From Litorimonas taeanensis (GTDB taxonomy: Bacteria; Pseudomonadota; Alphaproteobacteria; Caulobacterales; Maricaulaceae), in assembly GCF_003634015.1 (NCBI RefSeq), contig NZ_RBII01000002.1, positions 957,597 to 1,021,596 of the forward strand: a stretch of 64,000 nucleotides of DNA, given 5' to 3'. This document shows positions 1 through 6,415 of this stretch, in pieces. The translations under genes and the position numbers were made by a program. The notes below the pieces were generated by a model. It worked only from the letters and a program-made list of their open reading frames with translations, made no database searches and was not told where the DNA came from. The first letter of the stretch is position 1. Each line of letters opens with the position of its first letter.

Positions 1-2
1 CC

Positions 3-932
3 GTCGTTCTGGCCGCTGCGTTTTTTGAGAGTGACGAAGAAACGGATGCGGATAGAAACCGAAGCTTCAATAATTTTGTTACAGGTGTCGAAAAGGCAGA
101 GCCTGCGCCTTTTTCAAAAAGCTTATCGACAATTGGCAGCGCAGCTGGCTCTGAATGGGCATTGGCTGAAATTGATGTTTATGGGTTTTATCGTAGTGAT
201 GTGGTCAAAACCAAATCACTTTATTCGTCGCGCCAAGGCTGGACAATTCCAGGCAATGGCACACGAACTTTTCGGTTAAATACATCCGCCCCACGGACGA
301 TAGGACGTGTTGATGATATCTTTAAGTGGACAAAGGGTTCTATCAGTACTTTGTCTGGCGGGGCAGAAATTTGCGGAGGGCCACAAAGCGCCCAATTTAG
401 TCAGAATGAGAACACTGTATCCGATCAATTTTCTCGTACAGAGAATGCAGCCCTGAGCGGTTACAACGACAAAACATTTAACAATTACACAGTTGCTCAG
501 TGTCAATCCGCCTGTCTGAATGAAAAGAGTTTCTATTGTAAATCTTTTGATTACGGCAAGGAGACAGGTCGTTGTGATTTGAGCAAGAATGACGCTTCTG
601 GAAAGACCTCTCTAAAAAGAGATTATCCTGGAAACCCTTATGATCATTATAAAAGAGTTTCTAAGGCGTCTCAGGCAGCCATAGCGGAGAAATTCTCTCA
701 TACGCGAAATGCTGCTTTAAGCGGATATAATCATAAATCCTTCTCAAATTATACAGTCGCGCAATGTCAAAGCGCATGTGTGAATGAAGACAGTTTTTAT
801 TGCAAATCTATCGATTACAATAAGAATACGGGACAGTGCGACCTAAGTAAAAATGATGCGTCGGCTGGTCTTAGTTTAAGCACAGACTATCCTGGGAACC
901 CTTATGACCATTATAAGAGACTATCAAAATAG
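3..932 (+). CDS. Secreted PAN/Apple-repeat protein, 3' part
   Basis: The reading frame is open from base 3, so the gene starts left of the window. The visible part is about 309 residues. The C-terminal half holds two copies of one cysteine-rich module 88 residues apart, each with the spacing C-x3-C-x7-C-x11-C and each ending in DYPGNPYDHYKR. This resembles PAN/Apple domains, which are disulfide-bonded and bind proteins or carbohydrates outside the cytoplasm. The residues before the modules (GSEWALAEIDVYGFYRSD and onward) match no family I know. The two modules are near copies of each other, indicating internal duplication. Extracytoplasmic location is inferred from the paired cysteines; the signal peptide would be outside the window. 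Binding partner unknown. Confidence 0.8.
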   Translation, partial: VVLAAAFFESDEETDADRNRSFNNFVTGVEKAEPAPFSKSLSTIGSAAGSEWALAEIDVYGFYRSDVVKTKSLYSSRQGWTIPGNGTRTFRLNTSAPRTIGRVDDIFKWTKGSISTLSGGAEICGGPQSAQFSQNENTVSDQFSRTENAALSGYNDKTFNNYTVAQCQSACLNEKSFYCKSFDYGKETGRCDLSKNDASGKTSLKRDYPGNPYDHYKRVSKASQAAIAEKFSHTRNAALSGYNHKSFSNYTVAQCQSACVNEDSFYCKSIDYNKNTGQCDLSKNDASAGLSLSTDYPGNPYDHYKRLSK

Positions 933-1000
933 ACGGGGTTGTCTTTCATTTGGCTGAAAGGCGCGCATATGATGGGTTCAGACTCGGTTATCAGAATGCG

Positions 1001-1069
1001 TACTCTGCTCAGTGTCTGTGCTCTCCGTTCTGTGCTCAGAGTTCTGTGTTCAGTGCTCTGTGCGGTTTC
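1001..1069. repeat. Degenerate GTTCTGTGCTCAG-like tandem repeat
   Basis: Between the PAN-repeat gene and the tetR gene there are several imperfect head-to-tail copies of a unit close to TTCTGTGCTCAG (for example TCTGTGCTCTCCG, TTCTGTGCTCAGAG, TTCTGTGTTCAGTG, CTCTGTGCGG). The region 933-1075 otherwise holds no convincing gene. The repeat lies in the convergent tail of both flanking genes. Its role is unknown. Confidence 0.45.
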
Positions 1070-1075
1070 CACGGC

Positions 1076-1690
1076 CTATTTTATCAACGCTAAGGCGCCG
1101 TCTTTGGCGTCTTTCATTATATCAATATCTTCACGTGATCGCGACATGATCCGAAGGCCCGAATAAACCGACAGCATCATTTGCGCTGTTTGTTGAATAC
1201 GTTTTTCTGGCCATTCTGGCCGAATTTCATATATCGCGCTTGATAAGGCCGCACTGAGTTTTCTAAAACTTCTTTGTACCAAAGCCCGCGTTTCTTCATC
1301 TGAGGAAGCGCGATCTGCAGATGAGTTGCAGAGGAAGCAGCCTTTATTGGGGGCGTTCACAGACATGTTCTTTATGGGGGCTGAGAGAAACTCATCTAGC
1401 CGCGAGATAGGGTCATCTGTTGATTTCAAAGAAGTAACAGCGGAGTCCACATAAATTTTCTCATATCTTTCGAGTGATTTTAGATAAAGATTATGTTTGC
1501 TTTCAAAGGCTTTATATATGCTCCCTTTGGTGAGGCCAGTTGCTGTCAGAATGTCTTTCAATCCTGTGCCTTCATAACCTTGCTTCCAGAACAATTTCAT
1601 GACGGCATCAAGTACGTCTTCTTCAACAAATTCTCGGGGCCGCCCGACCGGTTGCGAGGGTTTTTTCATATCACGCGTTTGTGAATTCAT
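1076..1690 (-). CDS. TetR/AcrR-family transcriptional regulator
   Basis: A 204-residue protein with an N-terminal TetR DNA-binding domain. Residues about 18-62 include the helix-turn-helix signature LKDILTATGLTKGSIYKAF. The ligand-binding C-terminal half contains a CFLCNSS segment, with two cysteines that could sense a reactive compound. An internal ATG at 1666 (MKKPSQ) is a possible alternative start. The gene is divergent from a DUF417 membrane protein, and the 111-bp gap holds a near-perfect operator placed between a -35 and a -10 for this gene, so it very probably represses itself and its neighbour. The ligand is unknown. The DUF417 link to reactive-chlorine stress (RclC) makes an oxidant or electrophile plausible, but that is inference. 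Confidence 0.88.
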   Translation of the reverse strand: MNSQTRDMKKPSQPVGRPREFVEEDVLDAVMKLFWKQGYEGTGLKDILTATGLTKGSIYKAFESKHNLYLKSLERYEKIYVDSAVTSLKSTDDPISRLDEFLSAPIKNMSVNAPNKGCFLCNSSADRASSDEETRALVQRSFRKLSAALSSAIYEIRPEWPEKRIQQTAQMMLSVYSGLRIMSRSREDIDIMKDAKDGALALIK

Positions 1691-1695
1691 AATTA

Positions 1696-1724
1696 TTGAC
1701 CAATCGGTTCCTATTGTCTATATC
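1696..1724 (+). promoter_or_regulatory. Putative DUF417 promoter with second TetR half-operator
   Basis: TTGACC (1696-1701), a 17-bp spacer and TATATC (1719-1724) form a reasonable sigma-70-like promoter reading toward the DUF417 gene. GACCAATCGGTT (1698-1709), which overlaps the -35, is a degraded copy of the core GACCAGTTGGTC found in the main operator at 1766-1785. Both sites suggest joint repression by the TetR protein. Confidence 0.5.
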
Positions 1725-1763
1725 AACTTCACCGCAGCCAGAAGGCTGCTTAATTTATAACTA

Positions 1764-1791
1764 AATATAGACCAGTTGGTCTATAAATCAA
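1764..1791 (-). promoter_or_regulatory. tetR promoter with embedded TetR operator
   Basis: On the minus strand TTGATT (1786-1791) and TATATT (1764-1769) are spaced 16 bp apart. The inverted repeat TATAGACCA-GT-TGGTCTATA occupies 1766-1785, between and across these elements. It is a 9-bp perfect dyad with a 2-bp centre, the usual size for a TetR-family site. It also lies just upstream of the ribosome binding site AAGGA (1790-1794) of the DUF417 gene. Confidence 0.75.
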
Positions 1792-1801
1792 GGACTACAT
1801 C

Positions 1802-2323
1802 ATGACTTCGACTGCAACACTTTCTAATAATAAAATTGCTGGATATTCTGCTGGCCAAATTAATGCGCTTGGAGACCGTATAAGTAAAATCGGTTTGCAC
1901 TCACTTCGTTTTACTGGTGCCGCTGTCTTAGGTTGGATTGGCGCAATGAAATTTACGGCCTATGAAGCGGGTGCTATAGAAGGCCTCGTCGCCTCTAGCC
2001 CGCTTACTTCTTGGCTCTATAGTGTGTTCAGTCTTCAAGGGGCGTCTAATTTAATCGGCACGATTGAAATTTCTTTGGCAATTATAATCGCCTTAGGGGC
2101 AAAATTCCCAAAATTGGCCCTTGTCGGTGCACTCGGGGCGTTAGCGACTTTCCTTGTCACATCGAGCTACCTTCTGACAGCCCCTGTTTGGGAAGCCAGT
2201 CTTGGCGGGTTTCCTGCGCTCTCTGTCGTGCCCGGGCAGTTTTTGCTCAAAGATATTGTTTTATTGGCAAGCGCGATTTTTCTCACGGGTGACGCGCTTA
2301 AGCGAGTGGCGCGCTCTGCGTAA
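1802..2323 (+). CDS. DUF417 (YkgB/RclC-like) inner-membrane protein
   Basis: A 173-residue protein with about four hydrophobic segments. It carries the DUF417 pattern GWIGAMKFTAYEAGAI near residues 41-56, then QGASNLIGTIEI and a C-terminal GQFLLKDIVLLASAIFL helix. The family includes E. coli RclC, part of the reactive-chlorine resistance set, though most members are uncharacterised. The start is the ATG at 1802, preceded by AAGGA. It is divergent from, and probably repressed by, the TetR regulator through the operator at 1766-1785. It is likely a small membrane protein induced by a chemical stress; the reaction or substrate is not known. Confidence 0.85.
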   Translation: MTSTATLSNNKIAGYSAGQINALGDRISKIGLHSLRFTGAAVLGWIGAMKFTAYEAGAIEGLVASSPLTSWLYSVFSLQGASNLIGTIEISLAIIIALGAKFPKLALVGALGALATFLVTSSYLLTAPVWEASLGGFPALSVVPGQFLLKDIVLLASAIFLTGDALKRVARSA

Positions 2324-2697
2324 TTAAACTTTTGATCAAACTCATATGGCTAGCTTGATACTATTCGGGTGTCAGGTCGGATGTCAGGCGATGCGCCTGC
2401 CTAAGCTCGCTACACAAGCGGAGGCAGGCGCGTTAGGCCCGCCTCTGGCCGACGAGGGAAAAGGCAGAGCTTTCATTAATTGTGATGTCAATGCCGCCTT
2501 TTGGGAATGACTGAGAACGCATACTTATGGGATTAGTAGGACGGCATGTGCATACAATTAGTATTAGGCACATTTTCATCAGTAAGCATTATGCTGGACG
2601 CGTGATAAGACATTGGGGCGGTATTCTAGAACGGCCCGATAGGGCTGGTAGATAGATTGATTACCTGCCTCTGTGGATAGTCAATGTCTAGATAGAA
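2324..2697. other. Intergenic stretch with one long hairpin, no gene
   Basis: No convincing coding sequence. It contains the stem-loop at 2393-2431 (listed separately) and sequence that looks degraded. It is the start of a roughly 1.7-kb scarred region between the DUF417 gene and the genomic island. Confidence 0.5.
2393..2431. repeat. Long inverted repeat (possible REP-like hairpin)
   Basis: GCGCCTGCCT (2393-2402) and AGGCAGGCGC (2422-2431) are a perfect 10-bp inverted repeat. The 19-base loop contains a second short stem, CGCT/AGCG. No T-run follows, so a terminator is less likely than a repeat-type palindrome, though it could end transcription of the DUF417 gene. Confidence 0.5.
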
Positions 2698-2904
2698 ATG
2701 GCTGTTAATATGACGAATGAATCTACCTTGCAAAAGTTGGAAAGTATTAATCAACGGATATGGGATATCATTTCAGATCTACATGATGATGTAAGTATCG
2801 AAAAAAAATCTATTAAGAATAGCCTAATAAGGACAAGCGGCGACCTCTGTGTAGAGTTAATAATACCTCTAGAAAAAGCTATTACTAAAGACAAAGTTGA
2901 CTGA
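2698..2904 (+). CDS. Small hypothetical protein, 68 aa
   Basis: An AT-rich reading frame encoding a polar, helix-prone protein (NESTLQKLESINQRIWDII near the N-terminus) with no recognised domain. A second ATG lies at 2710. Neither start has a good ribosome binding site. It sits in a degraded stretch beside an insertion-sequence remnant, so it may be a decayed gene fragment or not a gene at all. No function can be assigned. Confidence 0.35.
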   Translation: MAVNMTNESTLQKLESINQRIWDIISDLHDDVSIEKKSIKNSLIRTSGDLCVELIIPLEKAITKDKVD

Positions 2905-3060
2905 TAACATTTGGAAATGTGACGAATGTCTTGATGCGGAAACCGTGATTAGTGGCGCTTTAGGATCTGCCGTCGGATTTTCGGCCCATTTGAAAGAAAA
3001 GATGGAAAGCTTGGTTTGCGGGCGGAGGCCCTTCAGGGGATAAGACATCTCAGTTTAGTA

Positions 3061-3862
3061 GACTTTGTCACGTTAACTGTGTCGAATGAGTTCTTCCGCA
3101 TTCTGCATTCTTACGAGCACAATGATGCCATCGCTAAGTTCCATTCTAAGTTTGCCTGATGTTTGAACTTTCGAAGTGTTGATCGGGAGATGAGGTGGCG
3201 TCGGTGATTGAATAGGTTGTAGATTTGACCGTGGGCCGAGAGTAGTTTTTGAGCGTTCTTCACCGACCTGAATTTTTGTGATTTTCGTTATCTTCGCCGG
3301 ATAGGAACGTGTGAGTATTCTGCGCGATTATTGTTTCTTCCTCCCACGTCTTGCAAATGTTTCATGCCCAGTTCCTTTAGTGCTGCGTCATATGATCCGA
3401 GTTTATCTGTAACGATGCGCTCTGGCTAGACGCCTTGGTTTCTAAGGAGTTTCCGTAGCAAACGTGTAGCTGCTTTTGCATTACTCCTTCGTTGAACAAC
3501 AACATCCAGAACCGTTCCCTCGTTATCGACGGCTCGCCAAAGGTAAACCATCTTTCCACCAATCTTTGCATAGACTTCGTCCAAATGCCAAACAGGAGAG
3601 GGGTCTTCAGACCGACACTTTATGCGCTTTGCATAAGTCGACCCAAACTTATCGACCCATCTACGTATCGTTTCGTAAGATAATTCAACTCCGCGTTCGG
3701 CCATGAGTTCTTCCACGTCCCGGAAGCTGAGGTTGAACCGGAAATACATCCAAACAGCACGTCGAATAATGTCCGAATGGAAGCGATGGCGAGAATAGAT
3801 TGAGGTTGTCATCGCGTATGCTTAGCAGAATGTCTGAAAATTGATATTAATGTGACAAAGCC
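3061..3862 (-). mobile_element. IS6-family insertion sequence, decayed
   Basis: An 802-bp element. The ends form terminal inverted repeats: left GACTTTGTCACGTTAA (3061-3076) against right GGCTTTGTCACATTAA (3847-3862 read on the minus strand), 14 of 16 identical. Size and single transposase match the IS6/IS26 family. The flanking 8 bp (GTTTAGTA left, AATCAATG right) do not match, so there is no target duplication. This fits IS6-type recombination or deletion next to the element. Its right end cuts an older integrase gene. Confidence 0.85.
3111..3812 (-). pseudogene. IS6-family transposase, two in-frame stops
   Basis: The frame runs 234 codons from the ATG at 3812 to a TAA at 3111, the normal length for an IS6 transposase. 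It is interrupted by a TAG at 3426-3428 (after LLRNQGV) and by a TAA where the family usually has Glu in RRRERK. The DDE residues are all recognisable: Asp in WHLDEVYAKIGGKMVYLWR, Asp in RIVTDKLGSYDAA (after the first stop) and Glu in NNRAEYSHVP. No frameshift is needed to join the parts, so point mutations inactivated the gene. The element cannot move by itself unless a related transposase is present elsewhere. Confidence 0.88.
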
Positions 3863-3973
3863 AATCAATGTGCGGTCGTCTATTTGCCTGACTGCTTTGG
3901 GCACGCGCCGCACATAATGCCATATATCACCGCGTAACCGTAGGTATTGGTCGGGCCGTCTAATCGCTTTCAT
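3863..3973 (-). pseudogene. 5' remnant of a second tyrosine recombinase, cut by the IS
   Basis: Thirty-seven codons start at the ATG 3973-3971 (preceded by GGAG on the minus strand) and run exactly to the IS6 right end at 3863. The peptide begins MKAIRRPDQYLRLRGDIWHY and continues with VRRVPKAV. This resembles the N-terminus of DUF6538-type phage/island integrases. Everything downstream is lost. Its start lies 130 bp from the tRNA-Thr fragment at 4105, the arrangement expected for an integrase beside its attachment site. It therefore probably belonged to an earlier element that used the same tRNA gene. Confidence 0.65.
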
Positions 3974-4104
3974 CCTGCCATCTCCTGCGTCCGCCTTTTG
4001 TAAGGCAAGAAGTGAGGCAAATCACGCGAGTTACCGTGTGGAAAGTACAGGGAAGAGGGATTTTCCGAGACTTTTCAGAGGCATACGCAACTTGCTATGA
4101 TAGG

Positions 4105-4156
4105 AAAATGGTGCCCCCACACGGACTCGAACCGCGGACCCCCTGATTACAAATCA
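4105..4156. repeat. attL: 52-bp copy of the tRNA-Thr 3' half
   Basis: Identical over 52 bases to 33302-33353, which is the 3' half (anticodon loop through CCA) of the intact tRNA-Thr on the minus strand. Downstream of 4156 the two copies diverge at once. This copy is the displaced chromosomal tRNA end left by site-specific integration, and marks the left boundary of the island. Confidence 0.93.
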
Positions 4157-4196
4157 AAAAAAACAGTTCTCTCCACATCACTCATTTTCACTGCGC

Positions 4197-4209
4197 GTCA
4201 CTAAGTGAC
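4197..4209. repeat. Short palindrome GTCACT-A-AGTGAC near integrase
   Basis: A perfect 6-bp dyad with one central base, between attL and the integrase start. It could be an operator or a binding site for an accessory recombination protein. The evidence is limited to its symmetry and position. Confidence 0.35.
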
Positions 4210-4274
4210 TGTATTCATTATATAAAATTAGTGCTATTGTTCATCCGCGTACACAGGGGTTCTTTCTGAAACCT

Positions 4275-4307
4275 CTGCAATTGGTCCCTATTTGGACCCT
4301 TGAATTT
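4275..4307. repeat. Left terminal direct repeat (putative integrase arm site)
   Basis: Matches 33214-33246 at 31 of 33 positions and in the same orientation. Inside each copy the unit TTGGTCCCT occurs twice with an 11-bp period (the second unit reads TTGGACCCT here), i.e. on the same helix face. Such paired sites just inside both ends of an element are what integrase arm-binding sites look like. The site overlaps the region just upstream of the integrase start. Confidence 0.7.
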
Positions 4308-4329
4308 GAGAGTGGAGGGTGGAGCTATT

Positions 4330-5463
4330 ATGGCGAAGGGCAAAATTACATCTCGGAGTGTCAGTGCTTTCAAGGGTGAAGCAGGTAAAGATCTGTATCT
4401 TTGGGACACAGAAGTCAAAGGTTTTGGATTGCGGGTGCAGCCTTCCGGTCGTCGATCTTATATCTATAAGTTCAGAACGCCAGACGGCCGCAGACGAAAC
4501 AGGAAGATAGGTTCCCCTGAGACACTTACAGCCGAGGCCGCTCGTAAAACGGTTCAGGGTATGGTAGCGAATGTCACTCTTGGAAAAACAATTGTAGAAG
4601 ACCGCCCCAAGAAAAAAGCGATCACGATGCGAAAGCTATGTGATATGTATCTAGAGGATTATGCTCGGTTACACAAAAAGCCACGCAGTATTGAAGATGA
4701 CGCGCGATATATCGAAAAGGAGATTAAGCCGCTACTGGGCTCAAAGAGTCTCTCGGAAATTCGCAGTAAGGATATTGTGAGAATTCACAGCTCAATGAGC
4801 GCAAAACCCGTGAAGGCAAATCGCTTGCTCGCCTTGCTATCTAAAATGTTCAACCTTGCTGAAGAGTGGGAGCTAAGAGATGCAAATACGAACCCCACTC
4901 AGCATATCAGAAAGTATAAAGAAACGCCTAGGGAAAGGTATCTGTCACAGGACGAAATAGTCTCTCTTGAGCAGACTTTGTCAAAAGCACAAAAAGAACA
5001 CTTGGTGTCTCATTCGGTTATTCATGCGATAAGAGTTTTACTGATGACAGGAGCAAGACTTCAAGAAGTTTTGACCATGAAGTGGGAATATGTCGATATC
5101 GAAAATGGCAAGATCAATTTACCGGATTCCAAGTCGGGAAAGAAAACAATATGGTTGAGTGACAAAGCGCGGGATTATATCGAGGCCATTCCGTACAAGC
5201 GTGGTAACCCATATATATTTGTCGGACAAAGAAGTGGCTCGCCTTTGGTAAATTTGCAAAAGCCGTGGAGAAAGCTACGTGCAATGGCGGGCATTGACGA
5301 TGTGAGAATTCATGATTTGCGTCATACCTATGCAAGTTTAGCGGTATCACAAAACTTGTCACTTCCGATTGTTGGGAAGCTTCTGGGTCATAAGAGCATC
5401 AAGTCAACTGAACGATATGCCCATCTCTATGACGACGTTATGCGGGATGCAGCGAATTTTTAG
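4330..5463 (+). CDS. int: P4-type tyrosine integrase of the island
   Basis: A 377-residue integrase. The N-terminal DUF4102-like arm-binding domain is at about residues 1-85, with the DTEVKGFGLRVQPSGRRSY segment. A SAM-like core-binding domain follows, then the catalytic domain with Arg in TGARLQEVLTMKW, HxLR in HDLRHTYAS, His in LGHKSIKSTERYAHL and the final Tyr of that segment. The start is the ATG at 4330, preceded by GGAGGGTGGAG; a longer frame from TTG 4300 lacks this support. It reads into the island from the left attachment site and should catalyse integration and excision at the tRNA-Thr 3' end. All catalytic residues are present, so it looks active. Confidence 0.95.
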   Translation: MAKGKITSRSVSAFKGEAGKDLYLWDTEVKGFGLRVQPSGRRSYIYKFRTPDGRRRNRKIGSPETLTAEAARKTVQGMVANVTLGKTIVEDRPKKKAITMRKLCDMYLEDYARLHKKPRSIEDDARYIEKEIKPLLGSKSLSEIRSKDIVRIHSSMSAKPVKANRLLALLSKMFNLAEEWELRDANTNPTQHIRKYKETPRERYLSQDEIVSLEQTLSKAQKEHLVSHSVIHAIRVLLMTGARLQEVLTMKWEYVDIENGKINLPDSKSGKKTIWLSDKARDYIEAIPYKRGNPYIFVGQRSGSPLVNLQKPWRKLRAMAGIDDVRIHDLRHTYASLAVSQNLSLPIVGKLLGHKSIKSTERYAHLYDDVMRDAANF

Positions 5464-5691
5464 TTTAAGATTCGTTCAAAGAAATATGAATTTAGTGGTC
5501 TCGTACAAATCCATGTAAGTTGTATTTTTTACTATGCAATTTAACTGGGCAGACTAACTCTCACAAGCTAAACTCACTTTATGGATGAGTCGCAAGCTTA
5601 TTTTTAAGCCCTTTAAAGTTGAGTGCGTGTTCAGTAATCATTCATTAACTAAGACTATATCCTACAATCTTGCTTTTGGGAGGGAGTTCAA

Positions 5692-6363
5692 TTGGTGGGG
5701 CAAACATTGACATTTAGTGTTCTTAAAGCTCGGCATAGAGAAATACGAACTTCAAAGGATTATCCCGAAGCTCTCTCTTTAAGGGTGCATCGCGCTTTAT
5801 CCTGGCTCAAACCTGCTGAAATTGAAGATGACTGCGATATAAAATTCATTCTCTATTGGATTGCATTTAACGCGGCATACGCCAAAACTGTACCCGAGCA
5901 CGACGCTTCATCTGAGAAAGACCAAATGAAATCATTCTTCGACCGACTGGTGAAGCTAGATGCAAGCAAGGTTATCTATAAATCAATTTGGTCCGAATTT
6001 TCGGGGTCGGTTCGCATTCTCCTCGAAAACAAATACGTCTTTGCTCCGTTCTGGCGCTATCAGCAAGAAGTGGTATCGAAGAGCGAATGGGAGATGTGGT
6101 TTGCTGCATCCAGAAAGCTCACGCAAAAATCGTTCATGAAACAAGATACAGTCAGCGTGCTATCCAGCTTGTTTCCACGTATATACACGCTCAGAAATCA
6201 AATTATTCACGGCGGTGCAACATGGCAAAGTGGAGTTAACCGTGACCAAGTCCGAGATTGCATGCGAATATTGGAAACACTCGTTCCCGTTTTCATTAGC
6301 CTGATGATGGAAGACATTCATGGTGATTGGGATATGCCTGCCTATCCTGTAGTGAGCGCGTGA
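5692..6363 (+). CDS. HEPN (Apea-like) protein, first gene of the defence operon
   Basis: A 223-residue helical protein. The C-terminal half contains RNQIIH at residues 168-173, the R-x4-H motif of HEPN ribonucleases, within LRNQIIHGGATW, and is followed by NRDQVRDCMRIL as in Apea-like HEPN proteins. The N-terminal part has the accompanying FILYWIAFNAAYA segment. HEPN proteins of this motif usually cut RNA, often as toxins or phage-triggered effectors. The start is TTG 5692 (GGGAGGGA 6 bp upstream); GTG 5695 is an alternative. It lies 52 bp before the SNF2 gene and is probably co-transcribed with it. It may be an RNA-cutting effector of the operon; that role is inference. Confidence 0.72.
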   Translation: MVGQTLTFSVLKARHREIRTSKDYPEALSLRVHRALSWLKPAEIEDDCDIKFILYWIAFNAAYAKTVPEHDASSEKDQMKSFFDRLVKLDASKVIYKSIWSEFSGSVRILLENKYVFAPFWRYQQEVVSKSEWEMWFAASRKLTQKSFMKQDTVSVLSSLFPRIYTLRNQIIHGGATWQSGVNRDQVRDCMRILETLVPVFISLMMEDIHGDWDMPAYPVVSA

Positions 6364-6415
6364 GGTGTTGTTGCATTCAGCTCTTGTATTCAGTCATTTT
6401 TATTGAGGGAGCATT

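Noticed and set aside
939-1166. Plus-strand open frame of 75 aa overlapping the tetR gene end
   Set aside because: It runs through the CTGTGCTC-type repeat and into the antisense of tetR, has no ribosome binding site and no family similarity.
3476-3706. Plus-strand open frames inside the IS6 element
   Set aside because: They are antisense to the recognisable transposase frame and share no family with known proteins.
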